NCBI GenBank assembly: GCA_902475535.1
Contig: CABRZR010000004.1
Span: forward strand, 75,326-139,325
Length of the DNA: 64,000 nt
DNA from: QAMH01 sp900556425
GTDB lineage: Bacteria; Actinomycetota; Coriobacteriia; Coriobacteriales; QAMH01
Reading direction: 5' to 3'
Under the pieces are notes generated by a model. It made no database searches and was not told the origin of the DNA. It saw nothing but the letters and a program-made list of their open reading frames with translations. The position numbers and the translations under genes are program-made. Below are positions 34,460 through 44,500 of this stretch, one piece after another (within the stretch, counting starts at the first letter, position 1; each line of letters starts with the position of its first letter).

Positions 34460-35884
34460 ATGACCGGACCAAGCGAAAAGAAGCGCACGCAGGTCGATGA
34501 CATCGACCGCAGCATGTACGACTTCGTCAAGGACGAAAGCAACCAGGAGCATCTTGAGGCGGGCCTCACCCCCGAGATCGTACGCGAAATCTCCGAGAAG
34601 AAGGACGAGCCCGATTGGATGCTCGACCTGCGCCTCAAGTCACTCGACATCTACAACGGCTTTCCCATCCCCACCTGGGGCCCGTCAATTGACGGCCTCG
34701 ACATGGACCACATCGTCACCTACGTGAAACCCGAGACCGACCAGCAGGCGAGCTGGGATGACGTCCCCGAGGACATCAAGGACACCTTCGACCGCCTGGG
34801 CATCCCAGAAGCCGAGCGCAGCTATCTTGCCGGCGTGGGCGCGCAGTACGACTCGGAGCTCGTGTACCACTCCATGCAGGAATCCGCCTCCAAGATGGGC
34901 ATCGTCTACTCGGGCATCGAGGAGGCGCTGCAGGACCCCAAGTGGGAGGGCATTATCCACGACCACTTCATGAAGCTCATCCCGCCCACCGACCACAAGT
35001 TCGCGGCCCTGCACGGTGCCGTGTGGTCGGGCGGCTCGTTCGTCTACGTGCCGGCCGGCGTGCAGCTCGACTATCCGCTGCAGAGCTACTTCCGCCTCAA
35101 CGCACGCGGCGCGGGCCAGTTCGAGCACACGCTCATCATCGTCGAAGATGACGCGAGCCTGCACTTCATCGAAGGCTGCTCGGCGCCCAAGTACAACGTC
35201 GCCAACCTGCACGCGGGCGCCGTCGAGCTCTTCGTGGGCGAGCGCGCCCACCTGCGCTATTCGACCATCGAGAACTGGTCGAAGAACATGTACAACCTCA
35301 ACACCAAGCGCGCCATCTGCAAGGAGGGCGGCGACATCGAGTGGATCTCGGGCTCTTTCGGTAGCCACGTGGGCTACCTCTACCCCATGTCCATCCTCAA
35401 CGGACGCGGCGCCAAGTCGAGCTTTACCGGCATCACCTTCGCGGGTGCGGGCCAGAACCTCGACACGGGCTGCAAGGTCGTGCTCAACGCACCCAAGACC
35501 AAGGCGAGCGTCGAGACCAAGTCCATTTCCAAGGACGGCGGCGTCTCCACCTTCCGCTCGAGCGTGGTGGCGACCAAGAACGCCGAGGATTCCGCCGCGA
35601 CGGTGAGCTGCCAGTCGCTCATGCTCGACGATCGCAGCCGCAGCGACACGATTCCGGCTATGGACATCAAGTGCAAGAACGTCGATATCGGGCACGAGGC
35701 CACCATCGGCCGCATCGGCGATGACAAGGTCTTCTATCTGATGAGCCGTGGTCTCTCCGAAGAAGAGGCGCGCACGATGATCGTCAACGGTTTTGCCGAG
35801 CCGGTGAGCAAGGAGCTCCCGCTCGAGTACGCCGTCGAAATGAACAACCTCATCAAGCTCGAAATGGAAGGAGCGATCGGCTAA
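34460..35884 (+). CDS. sufB: Fe-S cluster assembly scaffold SufB
   Basis: 474 residues, full length. Conserved SufB segments include 'GPSIDGLDMDHIVTYVKP', 'GAVWSGGSFVYVPAGVQL', 'HFIEGCSAPKYNVANLHAG', and the C-terminal 'GHEATIGRIGDDKVFYLMSRGL'. The SufBC2D complex assembles the cluster with sulfur from SufS/SufU. AAGGGG lies 5 nt before ATG 34460. The stop overlaps the sufD start (TAATG), ensuring coupled synthesis of the two scaffold partners. Confidence 0.97.
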   Translation: MTGPSEKKRTQVDDIDRSMYDFVKDESNQEHLEAGLTPEIVREISEKKDEPDWMLDLRLKSLDIYNGFPIPTWGPSIDGLDMDHIVTYVKPETDQQASWDDVPEDIKDTFDRLGIPEAERSYLAGVGAQYDSELVYHSMQESASKMGIVYSGIEEALQDPKWEGIIHDHFMKLIPPTDHKFAALHGAVWSGGSFVYVPAGVQLDYPLQSYFRLNARGAGQFEHTLIIVEDDASLHFIEGCSAPKYNVANLHAGAVELFVGERAHLRYSTIENWSKNMYNLNTKRAICKEGGDIEWISGSFGSHVGYLYPMSILNGRGAKSSFTGITFAGAGQNLDTGCKVVLNAPKTKASVETKSISKDGGVSTFRSSVVATKNAEDSAATVSCQSLMLDDRSRSDTIPAMDIKCKNVDIGHEATIGRIGDDKVFYLMSRGLSEEEARTMIVNGFAEPVSKELPLEYAVEMNNLIKLEMEGAIG

Positions 35885-37119
35885 TGGAAGCACGTATCTT
35901 CGAGCACGCAAGTGCAATGCCAGCTCCGACCTGGTACTTCCTCCACATGAACGACGCGACCATCGAAATCCCCGCGCAGCTTTCCTGCGAGGCCGATGCC
36001 GTCATCGAGACCGATGCCACGCTCGGGGACGCCACAGCCTTCGTCGAGGCCATGGAGGCGGCGCAAGCTGCCTGGGACAAGGTCTATGGCGACAAGCCCG
36101 TACTGACCAATGCCGTCGATGAGCAGGCCGAGGAGCTCGGCGGTCTGGCGCTGTCCGCGTACCAGAAGAAGGCCGACGCGATGGAGCAGGCCAAGAGCCT
36201 GGCCGCGTCCTTCGAGCAGGGCATGGGCGAGGAAGTCAGCGACTGGATCCGCGAGATGGCCTGCCAGACGCGTTCCATCATCGCACCGGCTGGCTCAAGC
36301 CATACGGCAAACATCCAGATAAGCGGCGTCGACGAAGGTGCCAACATGGCCGCCATCGACCTCGTCGCCCACGAGGGCGCGACTCTCGACGTCGCCGTCA
36401 TCGTGGACTCCCCCGCTTTCGGCACGGGCGTCACCGGCAGCTCCATCCGCATCTTTGCCGCCGAGGGCGCACACGTCACGCTGCGTCGCGTCCAGACGCT
36501 CGATGACACCTGGACCGACCTCGACGACATGGGGTTGTTCGCCGCGGACAACGCAACCATCGACGTACATCAGACCGTGCTTGGCGCGGGCAAATCGTAC
36601 ACGGGCCTTGCAGGTGACCTGCGCGGCCACAACTCCACCATCAACGTCTACACGCACTACCTGGGCCATGGCGAGCAGGAGCTCGACTTCAACTACGTCC
36701 TGCGCCATCACGGCACCAAGTCAACCTGCAACCTCTACGCCAACGGCGTGCTTGCCGACACAAGCAAGAAGACGCTGCGCGGCACCATCGACCTCATTCG
36801 CGGGGCCAAGGGCGCCGTGGGCCACGAGGTCGACAACGTGCTGCTCGTCGACGAGGGCGTGAGCAACAAGACCGTCCCCAACATCCTCTGCAACGAGGAC
36901 GACGTCATGGGCAACCATGGGGCGACCATCGGCCACATCAAGGCCGACCAGCTCTTCTACCTGGAAAGCCGCGGCCTCTCGCCCGAACAGGCCGAGCAGA
37001 TGTTCATCACCGCGACGCTCGAGGACGCTTGGCTCAATGCCGCCAACGACGTGACCAAGCAGGCCGTCGCGCGCCTCGGCAACACGATCGTGGAGAACTT
37101 CGAGGAGGTTTACCTGTGA
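35884..37119 (+). CDS. sufD: Fe-S cluster assembly protein SufD
   Basis: 411 residues, similar in fold to SufB but divergent. The C-terminal 'HEVDNVLLVDEGVSNKTVPN', 'GNHGATIGHIKADQLFYLES' and 'RGLSPEQAEQMFI' are the family's signatures. It forms the heterodimeric scaffold with SufB. The start is coupled to sufB (TAATG), and the TGA overlaps the GTG of sufS. Confidence 0.95.
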   Translation: MEARIFEHASAMPAPTWYFLHMNDATIEIPAQLSCEADAVIETDATLGDATAFVEAMEAAQAAWDKVYGDKPVLTNAVDEQAEELGGLALSAYQKKADAMEQAKSLAASFEQGMGEEVSDWIREMACQTRSIIAPAGSSHTANIQISGVDEGANMAAIDLVAHEGATLDVAVIVDSPAFGTGVTGSSIRIFAAEGAHVTLRRVQTLDDTWTDLDDMGLFAADNATIDVHQTVLGAGKSYTGLAGDLRGHNSTINVYTHYLGHGEQELDFNYVLRHHGTKSTCNLYANGVLADTSKKTLRGTIDLIRGAKGAVGHEVDNVLLVDEGVSNKTVPNILCNEDDVMGNHGATIGHIKADQLFYLESRGLSPEQAEQMFITATLEDAWLNAANDVTKQAVARLGNTIVENFEEVYL

Positions 37120-38351
37120 GTTCTATCGACATCATAGCCAATCCGTACAAGAGGGATTTCCCGCTTCTCGCGTCCATGCCAGACCTGGCGTTCCTCGATA
37201 GCGCGGCCACCGCGCAGCGTCCCGCATGCGTCATCGAAGCCGTGGACCATTTCTACAAGACCATGAACGCCAATCCGCTGCGAGGTCTCTACGAGCTCTC
37301 CATCGAGGCGACCGAAGCCATCGAAAATACGCGTAAGCTCATCGCGCGCTTCATCGGCATCGGCGAGGAGAACGCGCACGACATAGTCTTCAACCGCAAC
37401 GCCTCCGAGGCACTCAACATCGTCGCGCAGTCCTTCGGCCCCACCGTGGTCGAGGAGGGCGATGAGGTATGCATCACCATCATGGAGCATCACAGCAACC
37501 TCATTCCCTGGCAGCAGCTTTGCAAGAAGACCGGGGCGAAGCTTGTCTACATGTACTGCGACAAGGACGGCTTCATCTCCGAAGAGGAGATGCTCGCCAA
37601 GATCGGCCCCAAGACCAAAATCGTCGCGGCGGCGCACGTCTCGAACGTCCTCGGCGTCACTAACCCCATCGCCCGCATGGCGCAGCTCGCGCACGAGAAC
37701 GGCGCGTACATGGTGGTCGATGGCGCACAGTCCGTACCGCACATGCCCGTCGACGTCACCAAGCTCGGTTGCGATTTCTTCGCCTTCTCCGGCCACAAGG
37801 TCTTCGGGCCCTTCGGCGTGGGCGTTCTCTGGGGCAAGCACGAGTTGCTCGAAAGCATGCCGCCGTTCCTCACGGGCGGCGAGATGATCGACTACGTGAG
37901 CGAGCAGGACGCCGTCTGGTCCCCCGTCCCCGAGAAGTTCGAGGCGGGCACGCAAGACGCTGCCGGCATCTACGCGACGGGCGTGGCAATCGAGTACGCC
38001 AATGGCATCGGCATCGAGGCCATGGAGGAGCGCGAGAAGGTGCTCATGCGCTACTTGGCCGAGCGCATGGAGGCGCTCAAGTTCATCGAGGTCGTGGGCC
38101 CTGCAGACCCGGATGCGCGCAGCGGCGCCTTCAGCTTCAACGTCACCGGCGTGCACCCGCATGATGTCTCGGGCATCCTGAGCGGTGAGAACATCGCGAT
38201 TCGCGCCGGTCATCACTGTGCCCAGCCTCTGCTGCTTTTCCTCGGCATGCACACGTGCTGCCGTGCGAGCGTGGCGTTCTACAACGACGCGCATGATATC
38301 GATAGGCTCATCGACGGGCTCGAGCTCGTGGGAAGGATGTTCAATGTCTAA
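37116..38351 (+). CDS. sufS: Cysteine desulfurase SufS
   Basis: 411 residues from GTG 37116, with GAGGAGG 7 nt upstream. It is a class V aminotransferase fold with 'FLDSAATAQRP' at the N-terminus, 'MEHHSNLIPW', the PLP-lysine motif FSGHKVFGPFGVG and the active-site Cys region 'IRAGHHCAQPLL' of group II desulfurases. It takes sulfur from cysteine and hands it to SufU. It overlaps sufD by 4 bp and sufU by 8 bp. Confidence 0.96.
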   Translation: MSSIDIIANPYKRDFPLLASMPDLAFLDSAATAQRPACVIEAVDHFYKTMNANPLRGLYELSIEATEAIENTRKLIARFIGIGEENAHDIVFNRNASEALNIVAQSFGPTVVEEGDEVCITIMEHHSNLIPWQQLCKKTGAKLVYMYCDKDGFISEEEMLAKIGPKTKIVAAAHVSNVLGVTNPIARMAQLAHENGAYMVVDGAQSVPHMPVDVTKLGCDFFAFSGHKVFGPFGVGVLWGKHELLESMPPFLTGGEMIDYVSEQDAVWSPVPEKFEAGTQDAAGIYATGVAIEYANGIGIEAMEEREKVLMRYLAERMEALKFIEVVGPADPDARSGAFSFNVTGVHPHDVSGILSGENIAIRAGHHCAQPLLLFLGMHTCCRASVAFYNDAHDIDRLIDGLELVGRMFNV

Positions 38352-38799
38352 TGGCTCTACCAGCAGCATTTACTCTGCTGCGCTGATGGATCACAACGCC
38401 CATCCCGACTATCGATACGAGCTCGAAGACGCGACGCACAGCCACGACGGCATCAACGCGAGCTGCGGTGACGAGCTCACGCTCTACCTCAGGATCGATG
38501 ATGCGAATGACGTCATCGAAGAGGCCTCGTTCACGGGGCACGGCTGCGCCATCAGTCAGGCATCCGCCGACATGATGGCCGGCCTCATCGAGGGAGAATC
38601 CGTCGACGAGGCAAAGCGTCTGCTCGGGCTCTTCATCGGCATGATCCAAGGCAACGAGCTCTCCGAGGACGACATCGAGGACCTCGACGAAGCCGCCGAG
38701 CTTCAGTCAATCTCGCGCATGCCCGCGCGCGTCAAGTGCGCCGAACTCGCCTGGCGCACCCTCAACGGCATCCTCACCGAGCGCGAGGCCGAGAAATAA
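38344..38799 (+). CDS. sufU: SufU zinc-dependent sulfurtransferase
   Basis: 151 residues from ATG 38344, overlapping the end of sufS. SufU hallmarks are present: 'NASCGDELTLYL' (Cys plus Asp zinc ligands), 'FTGHGCAISQASADMM' (second Cys) and 'PARVKCAELAW' (third Cys). It accepts persulfide from SufS and passes it to SufBCD in Gram-positive-type systems lacking SufE. It is the last gene of the operon and is followed by the 41-bp-period repeat array. Confidence 0.95.
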   Translation: MSNGSTSSIYSAALMDHNAHPDYRYELEDATHSHDGINASCGDELTLYLRIDDANDVIEEASFTGHGCAISQASADMMAGLIEGESVDEAKRLLGLFIGMIQGNELSEDDIEDLDEAAELQSISRMPARVKCAELAWRTLNGILTEREAEK

Positions 38800-38839
38800 A
38801 GGGCGAGTACGCTAATCCACGGCTCACTTGCAAGAAATT

Positions 38840-39014
38840 TTCGAAAGTGTGAGACCTTCAACAGTGCTATGTAGATTTTTGCCGTAAATGTGAGACTTTT
38901 GACAGTTTCATGTAAAAAAATCACGAGAATGTGAGGCCTTTTCGCTGTTTGCTCTCACACTTTCGAAAAAAATCGACATGGAATGAAAGCAAGCCTCACA
39001 CTTTCGAAAAAAAT
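38840..39014. repeat. Five-unit repeat array, 41-bp period, three forward and two inverted
   Basis: The word TGTGAG occurs at 38848, 38889 and 38930 (spacing 41 and 41). Its complement CTCACA occurs at 38954 and 38995 (spacing 41). The first two forward units agree along most of the 41 bp. The inverted pair is identical over CTCACACTTTCGAAAAAAAT. The block sits between the convergent sufU and mnmA genes and encodes nothing recognisable. Copies can pair into several alternative hairpins, so it may act in termination or mRNA end protection. Confidence 0.85.
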
Positions 39015-39029
39015 GACAGGCGCATGCCC

Positions 39030-40097
39030 TTATACGACGATGCCGCCGCCGAGGCACTCCTCGTCACGGTAGATAGTGACCGACTGACCAGCCGCCACAG
39101 CGGGTACGCGTTCGTCGAAAGTGATGCGCGCCGCGTCCTCCCCCATCTCGACATGCGCCTCGACGAGCGGACGGGTATGCCGCGTACGCACCAGATAGCG
39201 CCCTGGTGCGGGCGCATCACCCGAAACCCAACGCACGTCGCCGAGCGCGAGCTCATCGGTCCATAGCGCATCGCAGTCGTGGTCCGCACTCACGTACACG
39301 ACGTTCTCGGCCGTGTCCGTCTTGACCACGTAGCGTGCCGGGCCACCTCCAAGGTCGAGCCCCTTACGCTGACCGAGCGTATAGAGGAACGCGCCCTCGT
39401 GCTGACCGAGCACGTCTCCCGTCTCGTATTCGATGATGTCACCCGCCTTGCGTTCGAGCTGCGAGAGCAGGAACTGCTGAATCGAAACCGGCCCTATGAA
39501 GCAGATGCCATCGGAATCATGCTTGGTCGCGACCTCGAGCCCGCGCTGCGCGGCCATCTCCCGCACGACCGCCTTGCTCTCAATCTCGCCGATGGGAAAT
39601 AGCGTACGAGCCAGCACCGTCCCCGGCACACGCCATAAAAAGTAGGTCTGGTCCTTGTGCTCATCGAGCGCGCGAAGCAAGTGGCCGGACTTTGCGCTCG
39701 GGTCATCGAGAAGCACGCGTGCGTAATGCCCCGTTGCGATGTAGTCTGCGCCGCGCTCGAAGGCCTCGCGTGCGAAGACGCCGAACTTCACCTTCTCGTT
39801 GCACATGACGTCTGGATTGGGCGTGAGGCCACGTGCATAGCAATCGACCAGGTAGTCGACCACATCGCGTTTGTATTCCTCCTCGTAATCCCAAACCTCG
39901 AGGTCGATGCCCAGCTGCACGGCCACGCGCTCGGCATCGGCAAGGTCCTCGGCCCAGGGGCATTTGAATCCCGGCAAATCGACCGACCAGTTGCGCATGT
40001 ACACGCCCGTGACGTCGAAGCCCCGTTCCACAAGCAACGCCGCAGCCAGCGAGGAATCCACTCCCCCGCTCATGCCGACGATGACCTTCTGCGCCAT
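39030..40097 (-). CDS. mnmA: tRNA-specific 2-thiouridylase MnmA
   Basis: 355 residues from ATG 40097, with GGAGAGG about 6 nt upstream; a GTG at 40112 is less likely. The PP-loop SGGVDSS near the N-terminus activates U34 of tRNA with ATP. The catalytic Cys pair is in 'TPNPDVMCNEKVKFG' and 'SDGICFIG'. The C-terminal beta domain includes 'LGQRKGLDLGGGPARYVV'. It thiolates the wobble uridine of Glu, Gln and Lys tRNAs. The desulfurase gene upstream on the same strand is its likely sulfur donor, although about 270 bp of repeats separate them. Confidence 0.97.
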   Translation of the reverse strand: MAQKVIVGMSGGVDSSLAAALLVERGFDVTGVYMRNWSVDLPGFKCPWAEDLADAERVAVQLGIDLEVWDYEEEYKRDVVDYLVDCYARGLTPNPDVMCNEKVKFGVFAREAFERGADYIATGHYARVLLDDPSAKSGHLLRALDEHKDQTYFLWRVPGTVLARTLFPIGEIESKAVVREMAAQRGLEVATKHDSDGICFIGPVSIQQFLLSQLERKAGDIIEYETGDVLGQHEGAFLYTLGQRKGLDLGGGPARYVVKTDTAENVVYVSADHDCDALWTDELALGDVRWVSGDAPAPGRYLVRTRHTRPLVEAHVEMGEDAARITFDERVPAVAAGQSVTIYRDEECLGGGIVV

Positions 40098-40164
40098 GTA
40101 CGTCCTCTCCACTTACGGCTTTCAACAAAAATGAAGATACCACGTATTTCGAACGGAGCGGCTC

Positions 40165-40365
40165 CCCCTCCTGTCATTTCGAGCGAAGCGACCGTAAGGT
40201 CGCACAGTCGAGAAATCTCTTGCCAAGATCTCTCCGTTCCGCGGTCTGACGACTGCTCCAGTCGAGATGACAACGAAATGGCGAGATTTCTCCACTCCGG
40301 CGCTGCGCGCCTCCGGTCGAAATGACAATGGGGAGCACTGCGCGCCTGCGGTCGAAATGACAAGG
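40165..40365. repeat. Cluster of TGTCATTTCGA-type intergenic repeats
   Basis: The word TGTCATTTCGAGCGAAGCG followed by GAGAAATCTC occurs near 40174-40221. Inverted or degenerate copies (CGAGATGACAACGAAATGGCGAGATTTCTC, given here as one run split by 'ACAACG') lie around 40262-40294. Two further copies of GCGCGCCTnCGGTCGAAATGACAA end near 40328 and 40363. A related fragment (GCGCCTCCGCTCGAAATGGCA) flanks the palindrome at the window start (about 94-114). These are non-coding; a dispersed interspersed repeat is the simplest reading. Confidence 0.7.
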
Positions 40366-40371
40366 CGCGAG

Positions 40372-41541
40372 CTAGCCCACACGTTTCATTTCGGTACGAA
40401 CGACCTCGATGATGATCTGCGCCGCCCGCTCGACCTGCTCGCGCGTCGTATCGTGCCCAAGCGTGATGCGCACGCTGCCTTCGGCGACTTCCGGCGACAC
40501 GCCGATTGCCTCGAGCACGGGCGAAACCGTCATCTTGCTCGCAGCGCACGCCGAACCCGTCCCGACATAGACACCGCGCTGATCGAGCGAGATGACAAGA
40601 CGACGAGCGAGCAATCCCGGAAAGGAAATGTGCAGGAGGTTGTCGAGACGCTGGGCGTCACGCGTCGGCCCCGCAACGACGGCATCGGCAAACGCGGCCG
40701 TCAGCGTAGCTTGTAGCCAATCGCGCAGCTCGCGCAGGCGCCTTGCCTCGTCCTCGCGCCGCTCGCGGGCAAGCTCGAAGGCGCGCGCGAAACCGATGAT
40801 GCCCGGAACGTTTTCCGTCCCGCTTCGCAAGCCCGCCTCCTGGCCACCGCCGCACACGAGCGGGCGTAGCTCGATGCCGCTGCGCACCCAGAGCAAGCCC
40901 ATCTGCTTGGGACCATACATCTTGGCGGCGGATACGGTGACAAGGTCCGCCCCGAGCGAGGAAACGTTGAGCGTCTTGAGTGCCGCCGCCTGCGAGGCAT
41001 CCGTGTGTAGGTAAATGGGACGCATATCACCAGCCGCAAGGCGGCGTGTACGCTCATCGCCCACGACCTGCGCAAGCTCGCGCAGCGGTTGGATCGTCCC
41101 AATCTCGCCATTGGCAAGGGCGATGCTGACGAGCTCCGTATCGGAACGAATCGTTGCCTTCAAGGTATCGGGACTCACGAAGCCCTGCGCATCGACAGGC
41201 ACGAGCGATCCATTCTCGCGCGCTAACACGCAGCTGCGCATGCTCGCATGCTCAATGGCGCTCGCGATAACGTGCGCGCCGGGCGCGGCGGCGGTAAGCG
41301 CGAGGTTGTTTGCCTCGGTCGCCCCCGCTGTGAAGACGATGTTGGCGGCCTTGCCCCCCATGAGGTGCGCGATGCGTGCACGGGCATCCTCCACGCTCGC
41401 ATGCACTTGACGCGCGGGCGTATACGATGCCGAGGGGTTCGCGAAGTCCTGCGAGAAGTAGGGCAACATCGCCTCGAGCACCTGCTCGTCAACAGGCGTT
41501 GCCGCTGCATAGTCTAGATATATCCCCTCGTCAACGCTCAT
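40372..41541 (-). CDS. Cysteine desulfurase, IscS/NifS type
   Basis: 389 residues. 'IYLDYAAATPVDEQVLEAM' and 'ASAIEHASMRSC' open the PLP fold. The Schiff-base Lys is in 'SAAKMYGPKQMG', where the usual His before the Lys is Ala. The active-site Cys lies on the mobile loop 'GTGSACAASKMTVSPVL' typical of group I enzymes. It is distinct from SufS in the suf operon, and its position before mnmA suggests dedicated tRNA thiolation. ATG 41541 lies 30 nt after the polyphosphate kinase stop; no SD is obvious. Confidence 0.93.
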   Translation of the reverse strand: MSVDEGIYLDYAAATPVDEQVLEAMLPYFSQDFANPSASYTPARQVHASVEDARARIAHLMGGKAANIVFTAGATEANNLALTAAAPGAHVIASAIEHASMRSCVLARENGSLVPVDAQGFVSPDTLKATIRSDTELVSIALANGEIGTIQPLRELAQVVGDERTRRLAAGDMRPIYLHTDASQAAALKTLNVSSLGADLVTVSAAKMYGPKQMGLLWVRSGIELRPLVCGGGQEAGLRSGTENVPGIIGFARAFELARERREDEARRLRELRDWLQATLTAAFADAVVAGPTRDAQRLDNLLHISFPGLLARRLVISLDQRGVYVGTGSACAASKMTVSPVLEAIGVSPEVAEGSVRITLGHDTTREQVERAAQIIIEVVRTEMKRVG

Positions 41542-41571
41542 GTTCGATGTATCTACCCGGTCGCTGCGACC

Positions 41572-44500
41572 TTAGCTAAACAGACTCCTGAACCAGCCCT
41601 TTTTCTTGGGTGCCTCATGCTGTGCCTCGTGCTGCGCCTCATGCTGTGCTTCGTGCTCTTGCACCTCATCCGGTCCCTCGACCTTGGGTGTCGTATGGGG
41701 GAAATCGCTCATGTACGAGCGCTCGCGCGCAAGACGCTGCTCGGTGGTTTCCGTACTCACCGGGACATTCGCTGTCACGGGCTTGGGAGCCTCAGCCGAC
41801 TTCTTCGAGGGCTTGAAGTGCTTGCCGAGCGGCTGGTCGTCCATGTTGACGTTTTCGTCCAGCATGGCAGAGGCGTTGAATCCGGCGCTGTGCGCCGGCT
41901 TGGTCGTGATGAACGGCAGGTCCAGGTCAACCTTCTCCTTACCCTTTTTCTCGGGCTTCTTCTCGGATTTCTTTTCGGCCTTCTTCTCGGGCTTGTCCTT
42001 TTTCTCGGACTTGTCCTTGTCCTTCTTGCCGCTCTTTTCCTTGTCCTTGCTCTTCTTGCCTGCCTTCTTGTCCGTAGGCTCCTCGGCATTCTCCTCCACG
42101 CTTGGAGTGCTGGGCAGATCTTCGACCTCGGCCCCTGTCGAGAGCAGCTCGATGTCGGCCTCCTCCAGTGCCTCGGGTTGCTCGTCCTCCTGCAACGAAG
42201 CAGGTTCAAGTTCAAATGCGGGTTCAGAATCAAGAACCGGTTCAGATTCGAGTTCAAGCCCGGATTCAACTTCTTGCTCGGTCTCTGGCTCTGGCTCGGG
42301 TTCCGGTTGCGGCTCCGGTTCAAGGACACGCTTGGGCTCTTGCTTCGGCTCCAAGGGCAGCGGAGCGACGCGCTTCACGCCCTGCATCGGATGGTCGATG
42401 CACCAGGCCTGCATGCTGAACTCCTCGTCACACGGGCACATGTCCTTGTCACGGCTTTCGGCAACCATCTTGTATTCGCCATTTGCCTCGAGCGTGCGTG
42501 CCTTGACGTTGTCCTCGAAGATCTTGTCGAGGAAGAGCATGATTGCCTCGCGGGCGCGATGCGTGGTGATGGGCACCGCCACCTCGACACGATGCACGAG
42601 GTTGCGCGTCATGAGATCGGCCGAGCCGACATACATGCGCATGTCGTCGCCTTCGCCGAAGACGAAGATGCGACTGTGCTCGAGGAACTGGCCGACGATA
42701 CTGCGCACGTGCACGTTCTCGGTCTTGCCCTCGATGCCTGGCACCATGCAGCAGATGCCGCGAATGTTCATGCGAACCTGTACGCCCGCCTGCGATGCCT
42801 TGGCCAGGCGATCGATGATATCGCGCTCGGTGAGCGAGTTGCACTTGAGCGTGATGCGTCCGGCGGGACCCTTGGCGATCTCGCGGTCGATGAGCTTGAG
42901 GATGGTGCGCTTGATGGCCACCGGAGCGACGAGTAACCTGCGATAGTAGCCGTTCAGGTTGCCGATGAGCATGTTCTGGAAGAACGTGACGGCATCGCGG
43001 CCGATTTCGGCATCGGAGGTCATGAGGCTCAGGTCGGTGTAGAGGCGCGCCGTCTTCTCGTTGTAATTGCCCGTGCCTATCTGCGTGATGTAGGTTACGC
43101 CATCAGCGGAGCGCTTGGTGATCAGGCATACCTTGGAGTGGCACTTGTAGTTCTCCATGCCGTAGATGATGTTGCACCCGGCCTCCTCGAGGCGCCCCGA
43201 CCAGTCGATATTGTTCGCCTCGTCAAAACGCGCCCGCAGCTCCATGAGGACGGTGACTTCCTTGCCGTTCTCGGCTGCCTCGGCAAGATGCTGCGCCACG
43301 CGCGACTCGCTTGCCAGACGATACACCGTGATCTTGATGGAGAGCACGTCCGGGTCGATGGCCGCCTCCTGCAGCATGCGCAGGAAGGGATCGATGGAGT
43401 CGTAGGGGAAGAACAGGAGGCGATCGCGCTCTTCGACCTGTGCCATTATCGAGCGGCCAAGATCGAACTCAGCCGACGCGCGCGGCACGAAGGGCGCGTA
43501 GCTGAGCTTGTCCCTCTTGTCGGCATCGACGCGACGCTCCAGGCCGAAGACCCAGCCAAGGTTGATGGGGGCGCTGTACGTATACATTTGGTTCTTCGTG
43601 AGCTTGAGGCGCTTGAGCAGGCCAGCGAGGAGCAGCTTCTCCGGCTTGCCCTCGACCTCGAGGCGCACGGGGTTGAGACGATTGCGCTTCTTGAGCAGAC
43701 GCGACACATGCAGGCGATAATCGCCCTCGTCGTCAGCGAACTTCTCCTCGTCAAAGCTGATGTCGGCATTGCGCGTGACCGAGATGATGCATGGCTCGGA
43801 TGTCTCGTAAATGTCGAAGATCTTCTTGACGTGGTGGGCGATGAGCTTCTCGGCGCGCACGAAGTGGAGCGGCTCTTCCGGGTCGCAGATGATGGGCGCG
43901 ATGTTCTCCGGGACGGGCACGATGCCAAGGTGCTGGCTGCCGTCCTCCTCGCTCAGCAGCGTCACGATGTAGAGTTCCTTGTTGCGCAGGTGCGGGAACG
44001 GATGACGCTCGTCGACGACCTGCGGCGAGAGCACGGGGCGTATGTACTCGCGGTAATAATCGCGGGCGAAACGACGCTCCTTCTTGGAGAGGTTGTCGAG
44101 GTCGAGCTCCTTGAAACCATAGGGCTCGAGATCGGCAACGACCTGGGCGTAAATCTCGTCGCGCTCCTCGACGAGCGGCCTCACGGCAGCGAAGACGGCT
44201 TCGAGCTGCTCGCGCGGCGTCATGTTGGTCTTGTTCTCGCGAATATCGGGCGCGATGATGGAGAGGTCCATGAGACTACCGACGCGCACCATGAAGAACT
44301 CGTCAAGATTCGTGCAGAAGATGCTGATGAACTTCAGACGCTCGAAAAGGGGCACGCTCGGGTCGAGCGCCTCTTCGAGAACGCGACGGTCGAACTGCAG
44401 CCAGGATAGTTCGCGATTTTGCGTGTACGAATAATCGAGTTCCTTGCGCTTGACAGGCGCTTCCTCGAGACCTTCCTCGGGATTGCCGTCCTGCACGACT

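Noticed and set aside
37110..38369. A 419-codon minus-strand frame opposite sufS, and similar long frames opposite sufB (34685-35917), modC (48940-50262), ppk (41617-42936, 43138-44409) and the formate dehydrogenase (53303-54373, 54392-55741)
   Set aside because: Each mirrors a conserved gene, has biased residue composition (Arg/Val/His-rich) and no recognisable motif.
38840..39014. Possible CRISPR-like array because of the regular 41-bp spacing
   Set aside because: Units are degenerate over their whole length with no unique spacers, two are inverted, and there are no cas genes.
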